Below, piece by piece: positions 8,003-23,723 of a DNA stretch of 64,000 nucleotides. The notes under the pieces are model-generated. The model saw only the letters and a list, made by a program, of their open reading frames with translations, had not been told where the DNA came from and did not search any database. Source of the DNA: Bryobacter aggregatus MPL3 (lineage in GTDB: Bacteria; Acidobacteriota; Terriglobia; Bryobacterales; Bryobacteraceae); the NCBI RefSeq assembly GCF_000702445.1, contig NZ_JNIF01000004.1:1240001-1304000 (forward strand). Direction: 5' to 3'. Position 1 is the first letter of the stretch. Each line of letters begins with the position of its first letter. The translations under genes and the position numbers were made by a program.

Positions 8003-9234
8003 AAATTCATCCCCACCAAAAAGATGGGTTCCATTGAGCCATTCCGGATTGGGAAAGCAACCATAGCCGTGATTCCACTGACGACAACTCCAACACCGAG
8101 AGAATGCCGCAACACTTTTGGACGGCCCGCATTCCAAAGCGTTCCAGTGTCGTAGACAGCGCGGACAAAATGATAGCGGCCGTCCGCCGAAAAGTGGATG
8201 ACCCGATCGGCCCCGGCGGGAGCCAGGTCAAAGCGATTCCAACCGCGCAGGGTGTGTGTATTGCCCAGCACGAAGCGGTCTAAAACGGGGGCGCTACCGT
8301 CGATGGCACCCACCAAACTACTGAAACTAAGGCTCGAAGTAGACTTCTCGGAGTTGCCTGAGGCGAGGGTAAAGCGAGCCTCGCCCATGTGACGCCGATA
8401 GTCGAAATCGGACCGAAGAAAACTGGCGGCCGCGCGCAGGCTGTAACCTGCCTCCAGCGTTTGTGTGCCAGTAAGGCCAAGCTGCCACTGCCGTGAGTAG
8501 CGCAGAGTCGTGATTACGGCATTGACAGCTTGGTCTCTCGCGACCGGAAACTGCATTTCTAAATTGTTGAAGCTAAACCCGGCGCGCAGCTCAAGACCGC
8601 GCGCAATGTCATAAATGAGAGTGGGTTCAATGTTAGTTCTAGTGCGGTAGAGAGCATCAGAAACCATGAGCGTCTTGCGATTCCACTGCGTCCGGTAGGA
8701 TTCGCCGAGCAGTGCGACTTTGAAGCGGCTATGGGCGATGGGCGCAACCACGGCGCCGTGATAACCGGAGTAGCGCTCCACCCGTTCGTTGTTGTCGGTG
8801 ATGAGCCCGAAGTTGAAACTGGCCCGCTCGAAATTCAGGTCAGCACCGGCGCCGAAGGTGAACTGTTGCTGTGAATGATAGGAGAAGCGCGGACTACTGA
8901 AATCGATGATCTTGCGCGTCGATTCGAGCTCGAAGCGAACCCGGATGTGATCCTGCATCCCGCCTTTGGCCACGACTCTCGTCACCCGGTAGCTGGGATA
9001 CTCGAGGCGCACGCGGCGCTCTACGGCATCGAGAGTTTCTGTCCGGTAAGGACGGCCGACCAGGCGGTCGAGCTCTCGCTGCAGCGCTTCGCTCGGAGGA
9101 TGAGTGCCGTTGTCGATCGTAATTAACTCGATGCGGTAGCGCGAGTTCACATTCGTATCTTGAAAAGCCACGGCCCTCCCGAAGGGGACCAGGAGAACCG
9201 TGGAAGCCACGAGGGTGGCGAAGAGGCACTTCAT
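7999..9234 (-). CDS. Short Omp85/BamA-TamA-like outer membrane protein
   Basis: The 411-residue protein has a signal peptide (about residues 1-23), one POTRA-like alpha/beta domain (about 30-105) and a beta-barrel half. The barrel carries DRFVLGNTHTLRGW, the form of the Omp85 loop motif that reads LGGxxxLRGY in many members, and it ends in a terminal aromatic residue (GMNF) as expected for outer membrane insertion. It is far shorter than BamA (about 800 residues), so it is more likely an accessory Omp85 or bacterial surface antigen protein. It is the first gene of the five-gene operon ending at 3926. An assembly or secretion role is inferred from the family. Confidence 0.82.
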   Translation of the reverse strand: MKCLFATLVASTVLLVPFGRAVAFQDTNVNSRYRIELITIDNGTHPPSEALQRELDRLVGRPYRTETLDAVERRVRLEYPSYRVTRVVAKGGMQDHIRVRFELESTRKIIDFSSPRFSYHSQQQFTFGAGADLNFERASFNFGLITDNNERVERYSGYHGAVVAPIAHSRFKVALLGESYRTQWNRKTLMVSDALYRTRTNIEPTLIYDIARGLELRAGFSFNNLEMQFPVARDQAVNAVITTLRYSRQWQLGLTGTQTLEAGYSLRAAASFLRSDFDYRRHMGEARFTLASGNSEKSTSSLSFSSLVGAIDGSAPVLDRFVLGNTHTLRGWNRFDLAPAGADRVIHFSADGRYHFVRAVYDTGTLWNAGRPKVLRHSLGVGVVVSGITAMVAFPIRNGSMEPIFLVGMNF

Positions 9235-9406
9235 CTGTTTCCTTCTTATGCAGCTTGTCGACCAATCTTGATCGTGTTGATTCTAAAAGGAGTTACAAGA
9301 ATGTGTGTGTGCTGTGCACACTCATGTGTCACCAGATTGCGACACTGTTGCGAGCTTCACATCTTCTTACAATTCCATCGTTCGGAGGGCGAAGAACTGC
9401 GATTCA

Positions 9407-10135
9407 ATGGAAGTGATGAGATACCTGATTGCAGCAACAGTCCTTTGCGCAGGCGCAGTGGTGGCAGCGGATTTCTGGAAGTCGAAGCAGCCAGCCGAAT
9501 GGACCGAGCCTGAGGCCACTAAGATCCTCGAGGAATCTCCGTGGGTGAAATCGACGACACCCTTCATGGACCCGAAGGTGGCGCGGAGTTCGCGCTCGGC
9601 GGGAATGGGATCTCGTGGGGGTTCTGGCAACATGAGCGGTGTGGGTCCGATGGGTACAAATGCAGGAGGCGCCGGGGGCACGCCGCTCCGCCTGCCTCCA
9701 GTGCGAGTGAGCTTTGAGACCTCGGCGGCTGTGAGCGACGCGAAGCTCCGCTTGAAACTGCAGGATCTCTATCAGGAGCAGCGCGCGGAGAATGTAGTGG
9801 TCTCGGTGCTGGGCATGCCAATGGCGGGCGACGTCGGCCGGGGACAGAAGATGCCCGATGCCGAACGCCGCAAAGAGATGCAAGAGGATCTCCAGGAGCG
9901 TTTGACGCAGATGACCACACTGAAGTTGAGCAACGATCGGGTGTTTCAGCCTGCGGAAGTGCGGCTACAGAAGACGGTGAATGGACAGGTGGTGCTGTTC
10001 GTGTTCCGCCGCGAGGAGCTGAATCTGCACCCGGACGATAAGCAGATTGTCTTTAAGACACTGATGGGGCCGCTTGAGGTGGACGTGAAATTCAACCTCA
10101 AGGAAATGGTCTACCAAGGGAAGCTGTCGCTCTAA
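9407..10135 (+). CDS. Small secreted protein of unknown function
   Basis: From ATG 9407 this gives 242 residues starting with a signal peptide (MRYLIAATVLCAGAVVAA after a three-residue lead). A second ATG at 9416 is equally possible. A start at 9305 would put 34 extra residues before the signal peptide and is unlikely. The mature protein begins with WTEPEATKILEESPW, a pattern seen in acidobacterial hypothetical proteins. A Gly/Ser/Met-rich linker (about residues 65-90) follows, and then a mixed alpha/beta domain containing VRLQKTVNGQVVLFVFRREE. No catalytic motif is visible. The gene is divergent from the Omp85 operon and ends at a strong hairpin. Confidence 0.75.
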   Translation: MEVMRYLIAATVLCAGAVVAADFWKSKQPAEWTEPEATKILEESPWVKSTTPFMDPKVARSSRSAGMGSRGGSGNMSGVGPMGTNAGGAGGTPLRLPPVRVSFETSAAVSDAKLRLKLQDLYQEQRAENVVVSVLGMPMAGDVGRGQKMPDAERRKEMQEDLQERLTQMTTLKLSNDRVFQPAEVRLQKTVNGQVVLFVFRREELNLHPDDKQIVFKTLMGPLEVDVKFNLKEMVYQGKLSL

Positions 10136-10136
10136 A

Positions 10137-10177
10137 GCAAAAGTCCCACCGGAGGAGGGGGCCGGTGAGGCTTTTGC
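10137..10177. terminator. Strong hairpin after the secreted-protein gene
   Basis: GCAAAAG and CACCGG on the 5' side pair with CCGGTG and CTTTTGC on the 3' side around a G-rich loop, leaving about two mismatches in a 16-bp stem. It begins one base after the TAA of the plus-strand gene and faces the convergent gene ending at 10406. Nothing else is recognised in 10178-10405. Confidence 0.7.
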
Positions 10178-10405
10178 ATTTCAGGGTTGGTGGTTAATGC
10201 AGAATGATTCTACAACTCTGTTCAGGAAAGCACCAGCCCCTTCAAGGAGATTTGCGGTAACGGCGCTCGAGCGTTGCAGCGGTACAACATCTGATCCCCA
10301 CGCTTGCGGTAGCTGCTGCTCGATCGCGTGAAGGGCTTCCGCCAGATTAGCGGAAAACGCAATTCCGCATTCTATGTGCGCTGCTCAGACGATGAGCTCG
10401 CCGAC

Positions 10406-12358
10406 TTAGAGCGGCTTGAACCAGATCGTACTTGCGCTGATCCTTCCGTCCACGGCGATCTCAAGAGTCGCAGGACCGTGCAGATTGAACCCGGAGTTCA
10501 GCCGCACCTTGATCTGCATCAGGCCGGGGAGTTGCCCCTCCACCGTACCGGCAAAGCTCACGGCCTGCTCGCCAGCACCACTGATCGATGCGACCACCTT
10601 CAGCTTCGCTCGAGCTGCGTCGACTTTGGCCGTGACACGCGCCGGGTCCAGCGAATGATCCAAGTCCCCCCCGCCGAGCAAATAGACGTCGATGACCTCT
10701 CCAGGTGCAACAGGGTTAGCCTCTGTCACCAGACCGCGGCTATTGAAGGCTCCGAGTCGATAGCCACTGGGCGTCGCCGTCACAAGTTGCGAAGGGGAAG
10801 AGGCCACCACCTTCATTCGCGTGATTTCCGAGACCTTTCCGTTGCGCGAAACGGCGAGGCGAATCTCCGGCTTGCCGGCAATCGTGAAAGGCAGGGCGAT
10901 GGATACTGCGGTTGGCGCAATCGCGATGATCCCGACAGGGGCTCCGTCGACAAGAATCTCAGTTCCTCCCACCTCCATCGGCAAACGACCGAGAGTCTCA
11001 GGTGGAAAGGTCGCTTGCCCTACGCTGAGGCCAGAACCAAACACGGTCACTAACTCGCCCGGTGCTACATTCTGCGTGTTGTATCCATAGGTTTGAGCTG
11101 GATAGCTCGCCTGATGGAGCGTGACCGCGTAACTCTCGAGGAAGGCGTCGAGGCAAGGACTCGCTTCGGTTGCGCCAGATTGTTCTCGTAGTGACACGGT
11201 ATCCAGTTGGCCATTCTCGAAGAAGCTTGCAGCGCTGTTGGCGAAACCGGCAAAGCTAGCCGTCACCGAGTTCTTACGCAGATAGCTGACCAGCGCGGGA
11301 GAACCGGACGCGTAATCGAGCGAGGCGTAGAAGCTCTCCACCGCAATGGAGCGGCAGGGGTTCTTGGCGTCTGCGGTGGTGGCAAGCCCGGTGTCAGAAG
11401 CGCCGAGGATGTCGATGATTCCAGTTGGACTGGCGCGCAGCGCAGAGATGGAGCTTCCGAGATATTGCTCGCCTTCGACCGCGTTCAGACTGGCGTTCAA
11501 GCGCTGGTAGAATCCGGTTCCGGTACGCACATAGGCATCGTAGCCGTGGAGATACGCCGTGCCGCCTAGGATGAGGCCGTCGCCCGGGAGCGCCGCAATG
11601 GCAGAGACCGCACGAAGGGCTGGCGCAGAGAAGCGGGAGGAAAGTGTAAAGCGGGCGCGTTGTTCCCCGCTGCTCGCCCTGAGCCGGACGACATAACTTT
11701 CGAAACTCGGATCGGAACCCGAGCTGACGACCGCCAAGGCGTCGCCGCTTGTCGCCATCGCTAATGCCGGCAGTTCGGCCGGCGTCTCAGAGAGTTCGAC
11801 CGTCCAAGTTGCGCTCTCTTCGTTCCCTGCAAAGGACATCACGGCAGGACGGTTACTCGAACGCCCTCCAACATAGACGCGTCCGCTACCAACGGCAAGT
11901 GCGGAAGGCCGGAAATTTTCACCTAACTTTCGCAAGCTCCTGAGTGTAGATAGGGTTGGATCCATCGTGAGCAGATAGCCGCCAGCGATGTCGGGCGAAT
12001 CGGAGTAACCTGCTACAAATACATTCCCCGTGGCATCTACCGTAACTGCCTCAACCGACTCACTGCCCACACCTCCGAAATAAGTGGCTGCAATTGGCGT
12101 TGAGGCATTGGGCGCGTAACGCGCAATGTAGAGGTCCGGACATGGAATCGTTCTCGCTCCCTGACCACTGCCAACACTCAGCACAATACACTCACCTGGC
12201 GTTCGGGTACGCTGCAAAGCTTGCTCGCTGACCTCGAGTCCGTCTTGTGTGGTGGATTGAACGACAACGCGATCGCCATTCGGCGCATCGGTCACACGTA
12301 TGCCCATGATCTGCGCAGAGAGCGGCGTGCAGAGTAAGGCAAGAATATATTTGAACAT
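10406..12358 (-). CDS. Secreted propeller-like protein with Solibacter-type C-terminal domain (TIGR03437-like)
   Basis: ATG 12358 is preferred over GTG 12361 because it lies 6 bases after GAGGAG. The product has 650 residues with a signal peptide (FKYILALLCTPLSAQ). The first two thirds contain SBBP/beta-propeller-like blades, for example ATYFGGVGSESVEAVTVD and GNVFVAGYSDS. The C-terminal part has the paired Ig-like motifs NVAPGELVTVFGSGLS and NPVAPGEVIDVYLLGGG plus IAPTAVSIALPF, which are the signature of the C-terminal domain common in Solibacter proteins. The protein is probably surface-exposed or secreted and its ligand is unknown. It supports assigning the window to the Bryobacterales. 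Confidence 0.85.
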   Translation of the reverse strand: MFKYILALLCTPLSAQIMGIRVTDAPNGDRVVVQSTTQDGLEVSEQALQRTRTPGECIVLSVGSGQGARTIPCPDLYIARYAPNASTPIAATYFGGVGSESVEAVTVDATGNVFVAGYSDSPDIAGGYLLTMDPTLSTLRSLRKLGENFRPSALAVGSGRVYVGGRSSNRPAVMSFAGNEESATWTVELSETPAELPALAMATSGDALAVVSSGSDPSFESYVVRLRASSGEQRARFTLSSRFSAPALRAVSAIAALPGDGLILGGTAYLHGYDAYVRTGTGFYQRLNASLNAVEGEQYLGSSISALRASPTGIIDILGASDTGLATTADAKNPCRSIAVESFYASLDYASGSPALVSYLRKNSVTASFAGFANSAASFFENGQLDTVSLREQSGATEASPCLDAFLESYAVTLHQASYPAQTYGYNTQNVAPGELVTVFGSGLSVGQATFPPETLGRLPMEVGGTEILVDGAPVGIIAIAPTAVSIALPFTIAGKPEIRLAVSRNGKVSEITRMKVVASSPSQLVTATPSGYRLGAFNSRGLVTEANPVAPGEVIDVYLLGGGDLDHSLDPARVTAKVDAARAKLKVVASISGAGEQAVSFAGTVEGQLPGLMQIKVRLNSGFNLHGPATLEIAVDGRISASTIWFKPL

Positions 12359-12445
12359 CACTATCTCCTCGGGTCAAAACGCGGAGAAAAGCGAACTTCA
12401 GCCTTCCTGCTTGCAATATCAGATTGCTCGCCTCTCCTGTATGTA

Positions 12446-12479
12446 GAATTACATCTGTTCCAATCACTTTCTGTAATTC
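12446..12479. repeat. 8-bp perfect inverted repeat upstream of the propeller gene
   Basis: GAATTACA (12446-12453) is repeated in inverted form as TGTAATTC (12472-12479) with an 18-base spacer. It lies about 90 bases before the start of the minus-strand propeller gene, so it may be an operator or an mRNA hairpin. Function is inferred only from position. Confidence 0.45.
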
Positions 12480-12526
12480 AACTTTCCCTGCCCTTGCGAT
12501 CGTGAGCAAAGCGCGAGAGGAAATGC

Positions 12527-12562
12527 GGATGGCCCGCTAGCATCTCTGCCAGCGGGCCATCC
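12527..12562 (-). terminator. rpoC terminator hairpin
   Basis: GGATGGCCCGCT and AGCGGGCCATCC form a perfect 12-bp stem around a 12-base loop, starting 24 bases beyond the rpoC stop. The stem is very GC-rich, but the downstream side (GCATTTCC) has only a short T-run. Confidence 0.75.
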
Positions 12563-12586
12563 ATTGGGTTCGTTTGTGAACTTTGA

Positions 12587-16834
<4,248 letters not shown>

Positions 16835-16858
16835 ATTGTTAGCTCCTTTCCCTTTCCA

Positions 16859-21274
<4,416 letters not shown>

Positions 21275-21540
21275 TCGTTCGAACCTCTGGCTGCGTGGGC
21301 AATCGTCAAGCTGACGAATTCATCAATAAGAAGGAGACTACAGATACTGCGGGGAACATCGACCGGCCCCAGGGGCTAAAACCCTGGCTCTCCGGCGAGC
21401 GATGTCAGATCATAGACACGGAAAAGAAAAAATCTGGAGCTAGAAACAGCAAAACGAGACAACGCAGTACGCGCCGTCTCGAGAAGCGGGTCACAAATTT
21501 GAAGATGGATCAAAAATTGGCGCCTTAACCTAGCCCTACA
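21275..21540 (-). promoter_or_regulatory. Structured rpoB leader with two hairpins
   Basis: The predicted transcript has a leader of about 265 bases. One hairpin (21456-21480) pairs GAGACGGCGC with GCGTTGTCTC (10 bp, two G-U pairs) around a 5-base loop and is followed by the T-rich GTTTTGCTGTTTCT, so it resembles an attenuator. A second (21369-21387) pairs CCAGGG with CCCTGG. No open reading frame with a recognisable product was found here. Attenuation is inferred. Confidence 0.45.
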
Positions 21541-21546
21541 GAAGCT

Positions 21547-21575
21547 AGCTTAGCAGACTGTCATTCAATCGTCAA
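21547..21575 (-). promoter_or_regulatory. Sigma-70-type promoter of rpoBC
   Basis: On the minus strand TTGACG (21570-21575) and TAAGCT (21547-21552) are separated by exactly 17 bp. This is the best promoter match seen in the window, and it lies in the only sizeable gap upstream of rpoB. Transcription would start near 21540. Confidence 0.65.
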
Positions 21576-21627
21576 ATGAGGCCCAAGGACAGTTTCCCTT
21601 CCACGATCGCACCTGATTGCTGATGAT

Positions 21628-22149
21628 TTACCTGGAAGTTCCTGTTTCTACTTGATTTATCGATTTTCCTTGGCTTTTCTTTCGAAATTCCCAGGGAGGA
21701 AGCGGATGAGGATCGACCCAGAGGCCACGATGGGCCTCTCTGGCTGCCGTCTCCAAGCGTTCCAGTTTCTGGTCCTTCGAATACTGCCGGTAGTGCCATG
21801 CCCAACCCTGTTCGACGAGCCACTCATTCACAATTGTGCCGTCGTCCAGCCGGAGGATGGCCAAGGTCCTTCGATAGCGATCCTGACCACGATCGATCAG
21901 CCCAAGCTCTCGCCCAAACACCAATTCGCTCAGCGCCTGCTTGGCACGTGTCCCGAAAGCTTGCCCTTTTTCCGGAGCATCGATTCCGGCCAGACGCACC
22001 CGCCGCTCTTCCCGATCGACCAGGATCCGTACCGTATCGCCATCCACCACACCGACAACGCGCCCCCGGATTTCCCCCGCCCAGGAGGAAGCATTCCAGG
22101 CAAGGCAGAGGATCAGGAGCTGGACGAGCCTCTTTCCCTTCCCGCTCAA
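21628..22149 (-). CDS. Secreted thermonuclease-family (SNase-like) nuclease
   Basis: The 173-residue protein starts at TTG 22149, which overlaps the TGA of the preceding gene (TTGA). It has a signal peptide ending near SSWAGE and one staphylococcal-nuclease OB-fold domain. The calcium-site aspartates lie in VVDGDTV. The catalytic Arg and Glu are in VRLAGIDAPEKGQAFG, and the second catalytic Arg is in DRYRRTLAIL. The family hydrolyses DNA and RNA with calcium. It is the last of three coupled genes with a LOG protein and a GH43-like protein, and no pathway link between them is obvious. Confidence 0.9.
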   Translation of the reverse strand: MSGKGKRLVQLLILCLAWNASSWAGEIRGRVVGVVDGDTVRILVDREERRVRLAGIDAPEKGQAFGTRAKQALSELVFGRELGLIDRGQDRYRRTLAILRLDDGTIVNEWLVEQGWAWHYRQYSKDQKLERLETAAREAHRGLWVDPHPLPPWEFRKKSQGKSINQVETGTSR

Positions 22150-22745
22150 TCGAGCAGCTCAGACTTTCTCAGTTCCTCAACCCACTTCTCACGGAGCGTG
22201 GGGAGCTTGGCGGTTTGGAGGGTGCGAATCAGGCGTGCGGGGTCCTTGTCTACCAGTAGCAAGTTACGATGATCAGGCAGAAGAAAGCCTTCGGCAACCA
22301 GATGGTCGAAGAGATCGAGAAGCCGGTCAAAGAAGCCGAGCGTGTTCAGGACACTCACATACTTCCGTTGCAGACCAAGTTGCGTCCAGGTGAGGATCTC
22401 GCAGAGTTCCTCGAGGGTTCCGTAGCCACCGGGCATCGCGACAAAGGCATCGGAGAGCTCGGCCATCAGCGCCTTTCGTTCGTGCATCGAGCCAACAACG
22501 CGCAGGTCCTTGATCCCGCCATGGGCGACTTCCTTCACCATGAGCGCTTCCGGAATCACGCCAATCACATTGCCGCCAGCGGCGAGAACCGCGTCAGCAA
22601 CCGCGCCCATCAGCCCGACACGCGCCCCGCCGTAGACAAGCTCCAGTCCTTGCTGCGCCAGACATTCCCCAAAGGTGGTTGCCGCGCTCAAATATTCGGG
22701 GCGCGCGCCTCGGCTGGAGCCACAGAAGACGCAAATCCGTTTCAT
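22146..22745 (-). CDS. LOG-family protein (TIGR00730), probable nucleoside 5'-monophosphate phosphoribohydrolase
   Basis: ATG 22745 is chosen because it gives MKRICVFCGSSRG, the standard family N-terminus, and overlaps the stop of the upstream gene (ATGA). The product has 199 residues. The LOG active-site motif PGGYGTLEE and the Rossmann-like segments YGGARVGLMG and MHERKALM are present. Family members release cytokinin bases from their ribotides or hydrolyse AMP. Many bacterial members were once labelled lysine decarboxylases without support. The overlaps at both ends imply translational coupling with the GH43-like and nuclease genes. Confidence 0.9.
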   Translation of the reverse strand: MKRICVFCGSSRGARPEYLSAATTFGECLAQQGLELVYGGARVGLMGAVADAVLAAGGNVIGVIPEALMVKEVAHGGIKDLRVVGSMHERKALMAELSDAFVAMPGGYGTLEELCEILTWTQLGLQRKYVSVLNTLGFFDRLLDLFDHLVAEGFLLPDHRNLLLVDKDPARLIRTLQTAKLPTLREKWVEELRKSELLD

Positions 22746-23656
22746 TGCTTTCGGCCTGCACGGAAGGCCGTCCCGTGCCGCATTCCTTTCGGCAGACGAA
22801 TCTGCGCGCTGACATCTTCCCAAGTCTTGAGATCTTTGCTGCGGATGGCTCCGTACTTGTGATCGCGGTACTTGTCGAAGTAGATGTACCAGTAGTCACC
22901 AATTTTGAGCGGGCTGGCGCCTTCAGCCCATTCCGGACCACTGATGTTCGCACTCGGCGGCGTCCAGGGACCATTCAGACTGTCGGCAAAGGTCAGGAAC
23001 AGGTATTTCGCCGGGGGAGTCTGGGTCTCGTTTTTCGCCACCATCCCATAACGCTTTCCATCCCAGAAGAGTGCTCCATCAATCACAATGAAGCCCGGAT
23101 CATAGAAAAGTTCTGCTTTAGAAAAAGACTGAAAGTCTTTGGTTTTAGTGGAGTAAAGACGGTGATTGTACTCTTTGTTTCCCTGCCCTAGCGTGGCTGG
23201 AAACTTCCCGGAAAAGGTCGAAGCCCAGATGATGAGATAGCTCTTGGAGGGAGCGTCGTAGTAAAGCTCGGGAGCCCAGCAATTGAGGACGTCCGAAGAA
23301 TCGCCGAAAGGAGTGATGGTGCGCTGGGGAGACCAGGTCTTGAGATCGCGAGAGGACGCATAGCCAAGCGTCCGGCCCTGCCAGGAGGTGGTCCAGACCA
23401 TGTGATAGACCCCATTGGGACCGAGAGTGATCGACGGATCACGAATGAGTCTCGATTCGCCCACTTCCGGCTTGAGGACCGGCTTGTCGCCATTGAGCGG
23501 CGTCCAGTTGAGGCCATCCGTACTTTCCGCCAGATAGAGGCCATCTTCGCCATTGTTGCGAAAGAAAGAGAACAGATAGCGATCTTTGGCTGACGCGAGA
23601 GCACTGCAGAGAACCAGAAGGCCGAGGAGTTGGGCAAAGAGCTTTTGATTCGTCAT
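22742..23656 (-). CDS. Secreted GH43/GH32-like five-bladed beta-propeller protein
   Basis: ATG 23656 follows AAGGGCG and starts a signal peptide (LFAQLLGLLVLCSALASA). An upstream ATG at 23695 adds 13 residues before it and is less likely. The 304-residue product carries propeller blades typical of the GH43/GH32 superfamily. SRLIRDPSI, NCWAPELYYD and VIDGALFWDGKRYGM sit where the catalytic acids of this fold usually lie, and AEGASPLKIGDYWYIYF follows. It probably acts on arabinose-, xylose- or fructose-containing glycans outside the cytoplasm, but the substrate cannot be assigned. It is the first gene of a coupled trio. Confidence 0.78.
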   Translation of the reverse strand: MTNQKLFAQLLGLLVLCSALASAKDRYLFSFFRNNGEDGLYLAESTDGLNWTPLNGDKPVLKPEVGESRLIRDPSITLGPNGVYHMVWTTSWQGRTLGYASSRDLKTWSPQRTITPFGDSSDVLNCWAPELYYDAPSKSYLIIWASTFSGKFPATLGQGNKEYNHRLYSTKTKDFQSFSKAELFYDPGFIVIDGALFWDGKRYGMVAKNETQTPPAKYLFLTFADSLNGPWTPPSANISGPEWAEGASPLKIGDYWYIYFDKYRDHKYGAIRSKDLKTWEDVSAQIRLPKGMRHGTAFRAGRKQ

Positions 23657-23723
23657 AAACGCCCTTATTGTCGCAATCCACCACCATTTTTGCATTGTGC
23701 CGTCTGTTGTAACCTAAACGGCT

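Noticed and set aside
9307-9321. GTGTGC-TGT-GCACAC dyad upstream of the secreted-protein gene
   Set aside because: It lies in a simple GT-rich run with a 6-bp stem, and no copy elsewhere was noticed.
21275-21627. An rplL or rplJ gene upstream of rpoB
   Set aside because: No L7/L12 or L10 coding sequence is present in any frame of this gap.
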